From: Williamsia phyllosphaerae
GTDB taxonomy: Bacteria > Actinomycetota > Actinomycetes > Mycobacteriales > Mycobacteriaceae
Direction of reading: 5' to 3'
Length of the DNA: 64,000 nucleotides
Assembly (NCBI RefSeq): GCF_014635305.1
Contig: NZ_BMCS01000001.1
Coordinates: 2,294,001 to 2,358,000, forward strand
A model generated the notes under the pieces. That model ran no database searches. It worked only from the letters and a program-made list of their open reading frames with translations, and was not told the DNA's origin. A program made the translations under genes and the position numbers. Of this stretch, positions 20,594-31,763 are shown piece by piece. Numbering within the stretch: the first letter of the stretch is position 1; each line of letters begins with the position of its first letter.

Positions 20594-20851
20594 TCAGACG
20601 GTCGTGCTGCGCGTGCGGTTGCGCGCGTTGCGACGCTTGAGTGCGCGACGCTCGTCCTCGCTCATGCCGCCCCAGACGCCTGCATCCTGGCCCGAGTCCA
20701 GCGCCCACGAGAGGCAGTCAGCTGTGACGGGGCAGCGGTTGCAGACGAGCTTCGCATCGGCGATCTGCGCGATGGCCGGTCCGCTGGTCCCCACGGGGAA
20801 AAACAGCTCCGGATCCTCGTCGCGACAGATTGCGTTGTGACGCCAGTCCAT
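20594..20851 (-). CDS. whiB1: Transcriptional regulator WhiB1
   Basis: 85 residues from the ATG at 20851, which has AAGGAG nearby and opens 'MDWRHNAICRDEDPELFFPV' as in mycobacterial WhiB1. The four [4Fe-4S] ligands are Cys9, Cys37, Cys40 and Cys46 (C-x27-C-x2-C-x5-C), followed by the 'GVWGGMSEDERR' turn and a basic DNA-binding tail. WhiB1 is an essential nitric-oxide-sensitive protein that binds the region 4 of the main sigma factor. The longer in-frame start at 20914 would include untranslated leader. Regulation by Crp is likely (see sites upstream). Confidence 0.96.
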   Translation of the reverse strand: MDWRHNAICRDEDPELFFPVGTSGPAIAQIADAKLVCNRCPVTADCLSWALDSGQDAGVWGGMSEDERRALKRRNARNRTRSTTV

Positions 20852-20946
20852 TCCCTGCTCCTTCGCATGCGCGCGGGGTGTATCGCGCGGTGAGTTCTGT
20901 AACTTCTCGTTCATACGTGCGTACTTGTTGTTTCCGCACTGTTGCT

Positions 20947-20962
20947 TGTGAATGCTTTCACG
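20947..20962 (-). promoter_or_regulatory. Crp-type site, proximal, upstream of whiB1
   Basis: TGTGA, six bases, TCACG: one base off the TGTGA-N6-TCACA Crp/cAMP consensus. It lies about 100 nt before the whiB1 start, near the predicted promoter. A downstream second site in the M. tuberculosis whiB1 promoter is repressive. Confidence 0.6.
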
Positions 20963-20995
20963 AATCCAGATGAAGTCAATGGGGTTGCGTTAACA

Positions 20996-21011
20996 CGTGG
21001 GCAATGTCACT
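20996..21011 (-). promoter_or_regulatory. Crp-type site, distal, upstream of whiB1
   Basis: On the minus strand AGTGA, six bases, CCACG. It closely resembles the activating Crp site that I recall from the M. tuberculosis whiB1 promoter. A TTGACT -35-like hexamer lies 17 nt downstream of it (20979-20974, minus strand). Confidence 0.6.
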
Positions 21012-21121
21012 GCGATTCCAGGGGGGTGCCCAAGGGGTACCTCGACCGTTGTACTACTGTCCTGTTCGGTTCGCCTGCTTTTCGCCCATTCAGTGGCGAA
21101 GGCAACTCGACACCGCCGGTC

Positions 21122-22078
21122 TCAGGCGGTGGGCGCCACGACCTCGAGCCGGTCGGGCACACAGCCGAACCGCACATCGACCCGCGTGCCGACGTAGTCG
21201 CCGTCCATCTGCATGTCGATGGCGTTGTCCGCGCGGATCCGCACGTACTCGACGTCGTCGTCGGTCAGCACATGGCCGGCGTGCGGGGATCGCTGCGTCA
21301 GCAGCTGGGTGAACACCGGGGTGTTGCGCGGCACGCTCATGGACTGCGAGGCGAAGATCCCGAGTCCGGAGTCGTAGGTGGTGTCCGGGTTGGTCAGCAC
21401 CGGTCGTTTGCCGATGTAGGTCCACGGGTTCGCGTTGCAGACGAAGGCGAAGTGGACGCCGTCGACGACGCGGACCGGGTCGCCGGGATGCTCACCGGGC
21501 AGCTCGACGGTCAGTTCCGGGCGGCGACGGGCCGCGGTCAGGAACGCCTTGGTCGTGGTCCAGATGTAGCGCGCGTCGCTGGCGGGTTTCCCGGACTTGC
21601 GTTGGCGCTCGATCGAGTGCACGACCTCGGCATCGACGCCGAGGCCCGCGTTGAACAGGAACCACCGGCCGTCGGCGTGGCCCAGGCTGATGCGCCGCCG
21701 CGCGCCGTCGGCGAGCAGGGTGAGCAGCTGACCGGTGGCCTGCAGCGGGTCGGCCAGCACCCCGAGCGACCGGGCGAACACATTGGCGCTGCCTCCGGGA
21801 ACGACCGCCAGCGCGGGTGTCGGAGATGCCCCGATGGGCTCGCCGGGTGCGTCGAGGAGACCGTTGACGACCTCGTTGACGGTGCCGTCGCCGCCGTGGA
21901 CGATCACCACCGGGCATCCCTCGGCGCGGGCACGGGCGGCGATCTCACCGGCGTGGCCGCGATGGGTGGTCAGTTCGACGGTCAGGTCGAGTCGCGCCGA
22001 GAGGGTGTGCGCCAACGCGTCGCGACCCGCATCGGTGGTCGAGGTCGCGAACGGGTTGACGATCAGCAGGGCACGCAC
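21122..22078 (-). CDS. Diacylglycerol kinase family lipid kinase
   Basis: 318 residues, with the diacylglycerol/sphingosine kinase catalytic domain (DAGK_cat). 'LLIVNPFAT' opens the fold; 'VIVHGGDGTVNEVVNGLL' is the ATP-binding GGDGT signature; 'ALAVVPGGSANVFARSLGV' completes it. The C-terminal half is the beta-sandwich of YegS-like enzymes. It would phosphorylate diacylglycerol or a related lipid to feed phosphatidate synthesis, at the membrane surface. The start ATG at 22078 gives 'MRALLIVNPF', typical for the family. It is upstream of whiB1 on the same strand, with a 270-nt gap that holds the whiB1 promoter. Confidence 0.9.
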   Translation of the reverse strand: MRALLIVNPFATSTTDAGRDALAHTLSARLDLTVELTTHRGHAGEIAARARAEGCPVVIVHGGDGTVNEVVNGLLDAPGEPIGASPTPALAVVPGGSANVFARSLGVLADPLQATGQLLTLLADGARRRISLGHADGRWFLFNAGLGVDAEVVHSIERQRKSGKPASDARYIWTTTKAFLTAARRRPELTVELPGEHPGDPVRVVDGVHFAFVCNANPWTYIGKRPVLTNPDTTYDSGLGIFASQSMSVPRNTPVFTQLLTQRSPHAGHVLTDDDVEYVRIRADNAIDMQMDGDYVGTRVDVRFGCVPDRLEVVAPTA

Positions 22079-22193
22079 GATTTCTGAGCCTAGAGGGTGT
22101 CGCCACAGCGGTCACAATCTCCGTCGGTCTCCGCGTCGTCGGTTCGTCACCGTTTCCGGTGTGGCCGGCCGGGCGTTCTACGCTGGGGGAGTG

Positions 22194-22670
22194 ATGCAGA
22201 CCAGCCCCGATCCGTCGAGCCGTTCGGCGCGCCCACCGACCGCGGTCCGACGGGGTGGGGCGATCGTCGCCCTCGAGGGTCTCGCCGCGATCGTCATCGC
22301 GGTGGTCCTGTGGATCCATGCCGCGGGCGGCGCCGACGAGAGCTTCATCAGCAGCTACGGCACGGGCGCATGGTTCGCCATCCTCGGCGCAGGCGTGCTC
22401 GCGGGCGGTCTGGCGCTGATCACCGGTCGTCGGTGGGGTCGGGCCATCGCGGTGGTCGCACAGATCCTGCTGATCCCGGTGGCGTTCGCGCTGCTCACCG
22501 ACAGCGGGCAACCCCAGTACGGCGCGCCCCTGCTGATCGTGGTGATCATCGTGCTCGTGCTGCTGTTCTCGCCGTCGTCGGTGCGCTGGCTCGCGGCCGA
22601 CTACGCACCCGATGCCGAGCCCGACGAGATCCCGCCCGACGTCGTCAAGAAACCCAAACGCAAGAGCTGA
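22194..22670 (+). CDS. Small integral membrane protein (Rv3217c-like)
   Basis: 158 residues with four hydrophobic helices: 'GGAIVALEGLAAIVIAVVLW', 'GTGAWFAILGAGVLAGGLAL', 'RAIAVVAQILLIPVAFALLT' and 'GAPLLIVVIIVLVLLFSPSS', followed by an acidic-then-basic cytoplasmic tail ending 'KKPKRKS'. Function unknown; the position matches M. tuberculosis Rv3217c. The ATG at 22194 is chosen over the GTG immediately before it, because the GGGGGA ribosome-binding site would otherwise touch the start codon. It is divergent from the lipid kinase and converges on the phosphoglycerate-mutase gene across repeat array A. Confidence 0.8.
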   Translation: MQTSPDPSSRSARPPTAVRRGGAIVALEGLAAIVIAVVLWIHAAGGADESFISSYGTGAWFAILGAGVLAGGLALITGRRWGRAIAVVAQILLIPVAFALLTDSGQPQYGAPLLIVVIIVLVLLFSPSSVRWLAADYAPDAEPDEIPPDVVKKPKRKS

Positions 22671-22690
22671 CAAGCCGCTCGGGTCGAATC

Positions 22691-22768
22691 GACTACAAAC
22701 GCTCCACTTTTCGAGAAACGCTCCGGTTGCAACCGGAGCGTTTCGCTACAAGTGGAGCGTTTGTCGTC
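22691..22768. repeat. Mirror repeat array A: nested inverted repeat in a convergent gap
   Basis: Two AAACGCTCC-containing units in one orientation are followed by two inverted units, with a period of 19 nt. The inner part, 22715-22744, is a perfect 30-bp palindrome with no spacer. The outer arms, 22695-22709 and 22750-22764, pair perfectly over 15 bp and extend three more after one mismatch. It lies wholly between the stop codons of two convergent genes and includes no coding sequence. Confidence 0.9.
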
Positions 22769-22790
22769 CACACAGTCAGCACGTGGCGGA

Positions 22791-23438
22791 CTACGTCACC
22801 GGGCGGGTGGGACGTCCTGCGTCGACATAGTCGGCGCTGCGGTAACCGGTGAGTCCCAGAGTTGTGAGGCGGCGGGTTTCACCGTCAAAGCTCAGGACCG
22901 CGATCGACGCGGGCAGCATCGTGAAGTGCTGTCCGCTGCCGATCGGCGATCCGATCCAGCGGGCCAGTAGCGACCGCGAGAAGTGACCGTGCGTCACGAA
23001 CACGACATCACCGTGTTCCACCAGCGGCGTCACCTTGTCGATGACCTGATCGACGCGGTCGCTCATCTGATCCGGGGTCTCACCGTTCGGCCCGCCCTCG
23101 GAGAAGACCGTCCAGTTCGGGTCGGTCTCGTGGATCGTCGGGCTCGTCAGACCCTCGTAGTCGCCGTAGTTCCACTCGGTGAGAAGCGGCTCGGTCTCGT
23201 CGACCTTCAGCCCGGCCAGTTCGGCCGTGCGCTGCGCACGCAGACGCGGCGAGGCGATGACGCGTGGATTGCTCAGGAGAAGCTCTGCGATCGGTTCGGC
23301 CAGACTGCGCGCCTGTTCGACGCCCTGCTCGGTGAGATCGATGTCAGAGGTGCCCGTGTGGCGCCCGGTACGGGACCATTCGGTCTCGCCGTGCCGGATG
23401 ACGATCAGTCGATGTGTCGCGGTGCCCACGTCCGTCAT
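22791..23438 (-). CDS. gpm2: Histidine phosphatase / phosphoglycerate mutase family protein (Gpm2-like)
   Basis: 215 residues of the branch-1 histidine phosphatase fold. 'LIVIRHGETEWSRTGRHTG' carries the phospho-acceptor His16; 'TEWNYGDYEG' has the catalytic Glu and 'VTHGHFSRSLLARW' the second His. The homologue at this locus in M. tuberculosis is Rv3214, which is named gpm2 but reported as an acid phosphatase, so mutase activity should not be assumed. The start at 23438 gives 'MTDVGTATHRLIVIRHG'. It ends 23 nt from repeat array A. Confidence 0.88.
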   Translation of the reverse strand: MTDVGTATHRLIVIRHGETEWSRTGRHTGTSDIDLTEQGVEQARSLAEPIAELLLSNPRVIASPRLRAQRTAELAGLKVDETEPLLTEWNYGDYEGLTSPTIHETDPNWTVFSEGGPNGETPDQMSDRVDQVIDKVTPLVEHGDVVFVTHGHFSRSLLARWIGSPIGSGQHFTMLPASIAVLSFDGETRRLTTLGLTGYRSADYVDAGRPTRPVT

Positions 23439-23535
23439 TGTGCATCACGCCCGCATACCCTGGTGGACCAGTACACACAGTTCGCCACGAGGGGTCGCCG
23501 GAAATGAACACTCACTTCTCACGTCACGGCTTGCG

Positions 23536-24330
23536 ATGACCAAGGTCCTCGCGGTCGCGAATCAGAAGGGTGGGGTCGCCAAGACCACCACGGTCGCATC
23601 GATCGGTGCGGCTCTTGCCGCGATGGACCTGTCGGTCCTCGTGGTCGACCTCGATCCGCAGGGATCCCTGACGTTCTCGCTCGGCCACGACCCCGACCTC
23701 ATCACCACCTCGGTACACGAGGTGCTGCTCGGTGAGGCCGACATAGTCGACGCCCTGGTCTCCACCGAGGACGGGGTGACGCTGCTGCCCGCGACCATCG
23801 ACCTCGCCGGCGCCGAGGCGTTGCTGCTGATGCGTCCGGGTCGCGAGTACGCGCTCAAGCGGGCGCTGGCCACGGTCGCCCAGGACTACGACGTGATCCT
23901 CCTCGACTGCCCGCCGTCGCTCGGTGTGCTCACGCTCAACGGGCTGACCGCGGCCGACGAGGTGGCGGTCCCGCTGCAGTGCGAGACGCTGGCGCACCGC
24001 GGCGTGGGACAGTTGCTGCGAACGGTGACCGAGGTCCAGCAGATCACCAACCCCGATCTCCGTCTGCTGGGCGTGATCCCGACGCTGTACGACGCGCGGA
24101 CCACGCACAGCCGTGACGTGCTCGCCGACGTCTCCGATCGCTACGACCTGCCCGTGCTGAGTCCGCCGATCCCGCGGACGGTGCGCTTCGCCGAGGCGTC
24201 GGCGTCGGGTGCGAGTGTGATGGCCGGTCGCAAGAACAAGGGGTCGCAGGCCTACCGCGAGCTGTCGGACAACCTCTGGCAGCACTGGGACGCGGGCAAG
24301 CCGCTCGTGACCCTCGAGGCGACCGTCTGA
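23536..24330 (+). CDS. ParA/Soj-like ATPase (Rv3213c-like)
   Basis: 264 residues of the MinD/ParA family. The deviant Walker A motif 'KGGVAKTTT' (Lys11 to Thr19) includes the signature Lys11; Walker A' 'VLVVDLDPQGSL' and Walker B 'YDVILLDCPPSLGVL' follow. It is an orphan: no parB or parS-like site is beside it, so it is not the chromosomal Soj. The ATG at 23536 is the natural start ('MTKVLAVANQKGG'). It is divergent from gpm2 with 97 nt between. In M. tuberculosis the same orphan lies at Rv3213c. Its cargo is unknown. Confidence 0.9.
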   Translation: MTKVLAVANQKGGVAKTTTVASIGAALAAMDLSVLVVDLDPQGSLTFSLGHDPDLITTSVHEVLLGEADIVDALVSTEDGVTLLPATIDLAGAEALLLMRPGREYALKRALATVAQDYDVILLDCPPSLGVLTLNGLTAADEVAVPLQCETLAHRGVGQLLRTVTEVQQITNPDLRLLGVIPTLYDARTTHSRDVLADVSDRYDLPVLSPPIPRTVRFAEASASGASVMAGRKNKGSQAYRELSDNLWQHWDAGKPLVTLEATV

Positions 24331-24355
24331 CCCGATTCCCCTCCGGGCGTGGGTC

Positions 24356-25642
24356 TCACGTCCCGAGCAGCATGTGGATCCGGCCGCCGTACAACTGGGC
24401 CACGTCGTTGCCGATGGGTGCGAGCGTGATCGTCCCGGTGCGGTAACCGGGCCGGTCCACCGGGATGGTCCGGACCTGTCGTCCGGTGCCCGGATCGAGG
24501 ATGGTGATCCCGGTCGGACCCGGAACGAGCAGGTCGCGGCCCATGAGCGCGGCCGGTCCCAGCGTCCCGGGCACCTGATAGGTCGGGGTCAGCGCCGACG
24601 CGTCGAGGATGATCGTGCTCTTCCCGGTGTAGTAGCTCAACAGACCGTCGCGCGTCTGGGGGTGGGAGTCGGCAGGCGGTGTCGAATCGCCGAGCACCTC
24701 GTGTGAGCTCGTCAGGGTCGCGTTCATCCCGTACACCTGCAACTGCGGGCCGCGGTCGGTCTGCAGGGCGCCCGAGGCGCCGACGTAGACCGCGACCGCC
24801 GACGACGACACCGCGACGACGCGCGGCGGCGGCTCGGAGGTGCCGCTGGTGATGACGCGCGAGCCGCTCTCGTCGACCTTCTCGTCCTTGTCCTGCGCCG
24901 CGGCGATGATGGTCAGGCGGTAGCCGGGCTCGTCACCGCAGCGTTCGATGACCGCGATCTGATCGGCGCCGGTGGCACTGGAGAGCAGGACGCACCCCGA
25001 TCGGGGTTGGGTGCCGGGTTTGACCGGCGCCGACACGCGGCCGTACTCGACGCCGCGGACCAACGTCGAACCCCACGACTCGAGTCGCGAATCCCCTTGC
25101 GAGACGACGTAATCGGCCCCGGCGGACAGGGAGACGGAACTGTCGGCGGCGCTGGCGCGGGTGGCGGCGCGGCGGCCGTCGGACGCGTCGAGCGCGGTGA
25201 CCTCGCTGCACCCGCGGCTGTTGCGGTAGACCGCGACCACCCGGGGCGACGAGGAGTACGCGCCGATGACGCCGCAGAGCGGGTCGGCGCGGTGATAACT
25301 CCAACGGACGTCGCCGGAGCCGGGATCGTGCCCGGCGACGGTCCCGTCGTCGGCGGTGACCACCGCGCTGTCGGTGACGACGGTCGACGCGGTGTCCGAC
25401 GAGTCCGCCTGCCATCCGGAGGTGAACCCTTCCGGGGCCGAGGTCGCCGTGTCGATCGACGGCAGGGGAGCGGCAGCGAAGTCGTCGGAGGAGCGACGCG
25501 ACGTGCTCGCCCACCAGACGGCCGCGGCGACGAGCGCCACGACCAGCACGATCACGACGACGATCGCGAGATCACCGCGGGTGCGACGCTCGGGTCGGAT
25601 GCGCACGGGCGGGTCGGCCGATCCGGGCGTGCGGAGCTTCAC
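24356..25642 (-). CDS. Membrane-anchored PQQ-like beta-propeller protein (Rv3212-like)
   Basis: 428 residues. A short basic cytoplasmic tail, one transmembrane helix ('LAIVVVIVLVVALVAAAVWW', about 25-45), then an extracytoplasmic domain of repeated PQQ-type blades ('VTADDGTVAGHDPGSGDVRW', 'VTALDASDGRRAATRA', 'TGITILDPGTGRQVRTI'). Four Cys residues could form disulfides outside the cell. The GTG start overlaps the rhlE stop by 4 nt, so it is translated as the second gene of an operon with rhlE, as at Rv3211-Rv3212. Function unknown; the propeller suggests protein binding rather than PQQ enzymology. Confidence 0.85.
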   Translation of the reverse strand: MKLRTPGSADPPVRIRPERRTRGDLAIVVVIVLVVALVAAAVWWASTSRRSSDDFAAAPLPSIDTATSAPEGFTSGWQADSSDTASTVVTDSAVVTADDGTVAGHDPGSGDVRWSYHRADPLCGVIGAYSSSPRVVAVYRNSRGCSEVTALDASDGRRAATRASAADSSVSLSAGADYVVSQGDSRLESWGSTLVRGVEYGRVSAPVKPGTQPRSGCVLLSSATGADQIAVIERCGDEPGYRLTIIAAAQDKDEKVDESGSRVITSGTSEPPPRVVAVSSSAVAVYVGASGALQTDRGPQLQVYGMNATLTSSHEVLGDSTPPADSHPQTRDGLLSYYTGKSTIILDASALTPTYQVPGTLGPAALMGRDLLVPGPTGITILDPGTGRQVRTIPVDRPGYRTGTITLAPIGNDVAQLYGGRIHMLLGT

Positions 25643-27387
25643 TCGTTCGCGGGGCTCGCAGATGCCGACGTGTTGCCTCCCGTGGAGTCGCCACCACCAC
25701 CGGCACCGCGGCGACGACGCCGACGACGCGGCTTGGACGCACCGCCGTCCTCGGCCGTCTTGGTGCTGCCTGCGCCGGCGCTCTCGGTCGTCGTGGCATC
25801 GGTGTCCGCGGCGGCGCTCGCCGCAGCGGCACCACCCGAACGGGTCCGGCGACGCTGACGGTCCGCGCGGGGTGCGCGCTCTTCGCGTGCCTCACGCTTG
25901 TCGCCCCCGCCCCGGTTGTCACCGCCCCGGTTGCCGCCGCCGCGACTTCCGCCGCGACCGTCGCTGTTGCGACTGTCGCCGGGGCGGTCGGTGTAGCTCT
26001 CCTTGCGGCGACGATCGCTCTCGGCCTGCGAGATCGCTCCCTCGAGTCGTCCGCTGGTCCCGTCGGCGATGTCGAGGTCCGCGCGCAGGTGCTCGGAGCT
26101 GGAATACGTCTCGACCGGCTCCGGGATGCCCAGGTTCAGCGCATCGTTGATGAGCTTCCACTTGTGCAGCTCATCCCAGTCCACGAGCGTGACCGCGATG
26201 CCGGTACGACCCGCGCGGCCGGTACGACCGATGCGGTGCACGTAGGCCTTGTCGTCCTCGGGGCACTGGTAGTTGATGACGTGGGTGACGTCGTCGATGT
26301 CGATGCCGCGGGCGGCGACGTCGGTGGCGACGATGACGTCGATGCTGCCGTCCCGGAAGCGTCCGAGGGCCTTCTCACGGGCGACCTGACCGAGGTCGCC
26401 GTGGACGGCACCGACCTTGAAGCCGCGCTCGGTGAGGTCGTCGGCGACCTTCTGCGCGGTCCGCTTCGTGCGGGTGAAGATCATGGTCGCGCCGCGACCC
26501 TCGGCCTGCAGGACACGGGCCACCAGCTCGGCCTTGTCCAGCGCGTGGGCGCGGTAGGCGTACTGCTTCGTCCGGTCGTGCACGGCGGAGTCGCCGGCGT
26601 GCTCGGCGCGGATGTGCGTCGGCCGGTTGAGGAACGTGCGGGCCAGCGTGACGATCGGGCCGGGCATGGTCGCCGAGAACAGCATCGTCTGACGCTGGTC
26701 GGGCAGCGACCGCATGATGCGCTCGATGTCGGGCAGGAAGCCGAGGTCGAGCATCTCGTCGGCCTCGTCGAGGACGAGGATCTGCACCTTGCCGAGGATC
26801 AGGTGGCCCTGCTGCGCGAGGTCCATCAGTCGTCCGGGCGTACCCACGACGACGTCGACACCGGACTGCAGTTCGGCGATCTGCGACTCGTAGGGGCGGC
26901 CGCCGTAGATCGAGGTGATCGACAGCTTGCGCTTCGGCTTGGGCTGCGGGTCGACGTCGAGCTTGGCCGCGGCGACCTGCAGGTCGCCGGTGACCTGGAT
27001 GCACAGCTCGCGGGTGGGGACGATGACCAGCGCACGGGGGGTCCCGTCGAGCGGGCGGAGCTTGCCCTCGCTGCCGGGGGCCACCATCGAGATGCGGTGC
27101 AGCAGCGGCACTCCGAAGCCCAGGGTCTTGCCCATACCGGTGCGGGCCTGACCGATGAGGTCGTCACCGGCCATGGCCAGCGGGAGGGTGAGCTCCTGGA
27201 TGGCGAAGGTGTTGGTCTTGCCGTCGTCGGCGAGCGCGTCGACGATCTCCTGGCGGACGCCGAGCTCGGCGAACGTCGGGGCGACGTGGGTCTCGGTGTC
27301 GACGACGGTGGTCTGCGGGGAGTCGCTGTCCGGTGTCTCGGCGACGACGACCACGGTGTCGTCGTCGATGGGCTGGTCGGTGGTCAC
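25639..27387 (-). CDS. rhlE: DEAD-box RNA helicase RhlE
   Basis: 582 residues. Motifs in order: Q motif ('TNTFAIQELTLPLAM'), I 'ARTGMGKT', Ia 'PTRELCIQ', Ib 'GTPGRLMD', II 'DEADEML', III 'SAT', then 'FTRTKRTAQKVADDL', 'ATDVAARGIDID' and VI 'HRIGRTGRAGRTG'. The last 110 residues are low in complexity: Arg/Gly-rich ('GRGGSRGGGNRGGDNRGGGD'), then a run 'KPRRRRRRRG', likely RNA-binding. Such helicases remodel rRNA and mRNA, often in the cold. The GTG start is at 27387. The 309-nt divergent gap upstream suggests a long 5' leader. It is co-translated with the membrane propeller gene downstream. Confidence 0.95.
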   Translation of the reverse strand: MTTDQPIDDDTVVVVAETPDSDSPQTTVVDTETHVAPTFAELGVRQEIVDALADDGKTNTFAIQELTLPLAMAGDDLIGQARTGMGKTLGFGVPLLHRISMVAPGSEGKLRPLDGTPRALVIVPTRELCIQVTGDLQVAAAKLDVDPQPKPKRKLSITSIYGGRPYESQIAELQSGVDVVVGTPGRLMDLAQQGHLILGKVQILVLDEADEMLDLGFLPDIERIMRSLPDQRQTMLFSATMPGPIVTLARTFLNRPTHIRAEHAGDSAVHDRTKQYAYRAHALDKAELVARVLQAEGRGATMIFTRTKRTAQKVADDLTERGFKVGAVHGDLGQVAREKALGRFRDGSIDVIVATDVAARGIDIDDVTHVINYQCPEDDKAYVHRIGRTGRAGRTGIAVTLVDWDELHKWKLINDALNLGIPEPVETYSSSEHLRADLDIADGTSGRLEGAISQAESDRRRKESYTDRPGDSRNSDGRGGSRGGGNRGGDNRGGGDKREAREERAPRADRQRRRTRSGGAAAASAAADTDATTTESAGAGSTKTAEDGGASKPRRRRRRRGAGGGGDSTGGNTSASASPANE

Positions 27388-27696
27388 GCCGGTGGCGGCG
27401 GAGTTGTCGGTAGTGATTTCGGTGCCTTCCGATGTATCGGAGCACGCACGAAAAAGGCTTCACACCGCCGGGCGAACCGGGGTCCGTGGGCGGGAGCCGA
27501 AGTTTCACGGCTCGAGATCGGTCGAGAAGTGCGCGCACATTGTGTGTGACGGCGGGCTCCGGAGGGCAGTCGATGCCCCCGCGCCAGCGCGTCTGGAAGC
27601 GATTGTACGTGGTGAGGGACCCGTGCCCCGCATCGCACGCTCGTCGGGGAGCCTGTGCCGCCCCCGCTGATCACGATCATCTCCTACGATCGGGCC
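27388..27696. other. Divergent intergenic region with probable long rhlE leader
   Basis: 309 nt without a gene. On the minus strand a TACAAT -10-like hexamer near 27600 would start rhlE transcripts about 200 nt before the GTG. A T5 run lies within that leader near 27455. No clear -35 or stable hairpin was identified. Confidence 0.35.
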
Positions 27697-28377
27697 ATGT
27701 CCTCGACCTCGCCCCAGCCCGACGCGCCCCAGATCCCCCGGGACCATCCGGGCATCACGTCGTTGTTCGGTGTGCTGTTGGCCGGCGAGCTCGCGGCCTT
27801 CTATCGACTGACCGAGGAGGCGCGGATGGCGCCGCACATCCGTGGTCGCGTGGCGATGGCGCAGATGGCCGGCGAGGAGATGGCGCACTTCGAGGTCCTC
27901 GCCGACGAGCTGACCCGGCGCGGGCAGGACGTGGTCGACACCGTCACGCACTACCGGCCGGTCCTGGACCAGTACCACGGCTCCACCACCCCGAACACGT
28001 GGCTGGAGGCGATGGTCAAGGCCTACATCGGTGACGGTCTCGCGGCCGACTTCTACCTCGAGGTCGCGCACACCCTGCCCGCCGACGCCGAGGAGATCGT
28101 GCAGCGGGTGATGGCCGAGACCAGCCACTCCGATTTCGCGTGTGACGAGGTGCGCGCGGCGATCGCCGCCGATCCGTCGCTGGCGTCGCCGCTGCGGCTG
28201 TGGGGCAGGCGCCTGCTCGGCGAGGCCATCACACAGGCGCAGCACGTGCTGGCCTCCGAGGAGGAGTTGACCGGTCTGCTGTTCAGCGAGGTCGCCGACT
28301 TCACCCGCATCTCCACCTTCTTCGATTCCATCCAGGACCGCCACGCCGCGCGCATGGCCCGTCTGGGTCTGGACTGA
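27697..28377 (+). CDS. Ferritin-like domain protein (Rv3210c-like)
   Basis: 226 residues, all helical. Carboxylate and His residues are spaced as in a four-helix di-iron bundle: 'LLAGELAAFYRLTEEA', 'AGEEMAHFEVLADEL' (ExxH), 'GDGLAADFYLEVAHTL' and 'AETSHSDFACDEV'. The family resembles the MiaE-like/ferritin-like group, so an oxygenase or iron role is possible, but the substrate is unknown. The ATG at 27697 is preferred; the sequence before it is Pro-rich leader. It is divergent from rhlE. The homologue in M. tuberculosis is Rv3210c. Confidence 0.85.
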   Translation: MSSTSPQPDAPQIPRDHPGITSLFGVLLAGELAAFYRLTEEARMAPHIRGRVAMAQMAGEEMAHFEVLADELTRRGQDVVDTVTHYRPVLDQYHGSTTPNTWLEAMVKAYIGDGLAADFYLEVAHTLPADAEEIVQRVMAETSHSDFACDEVRAAIAADPSLASPLRLWGRRLLGEAITQAQHVLASEEELTGLLFSEVADFTRISTFFDSIQDRHAARMARLGLD

Positions 28378-28514
28378 CCGCTCGCACCGAGCGCCCGGTG
28401 TTCGCCAGCAGCGGATCGGGTGCTGGGCCCGGCGACAGCTGAACTAGCCTGGAAACCATGCGGTCCGAACTCGGATCGCGAGCACCATGCACACGATGTT
28501 GAGGAGAACGAACC

Positions 28515-28748
28515 GTGACGGTTGACGTGAAGATCGGTATCACCGACAGCTCTCGCGAACTGGTGGTGCAGTCCGACCAGACGAGCGACGAGGTACACGC
28601 CGCCGTGGAGTCCGCGCTGTCGGGCAAGGAACAGCTCCTGCGTCTCACCGATGACAAGGGCGCCCGGTACCTCGTGCCGGTCACCAAGATCGCCTACGTC
28701 GAGGTCGGCTCCTCCGAACGGCCGAAGGTCGGTTTCGGCGCGTCCTGA
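28515..28748 (+). CDS. DUF3107 protein (TB9.4-like)
   Basis: A 77-residue soluble protein, 'MTVDVKIGITDSSRELVVQS' to 'YVEVGSSERPKVGFG'. This is the compact DUF3107 family found across actinobacteria (M. tuberculosis Rv3208A/TB9.4); the function is unknown. The start at 28515 is a GTG preceded by GAGGAGAA. It converges tightly (5 nt) on the TetR gene, an arrangement conserved in mycobacteria. No nucleic-acid or enzyme motif is visible. Confidence 0.92.
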   Translation: MTVDVKIGITDSSRELVVQSDQTSDEVHAAVESALSGKEQLLRLTDDKGARYLVPVTKIAYVEVGSSERPKVGFGAS

Positions 28749-28753
28749 GAAGG

Positions 28754-31759
<3,006 letters not shown>

Positions 31760-31763
31760 CCCG

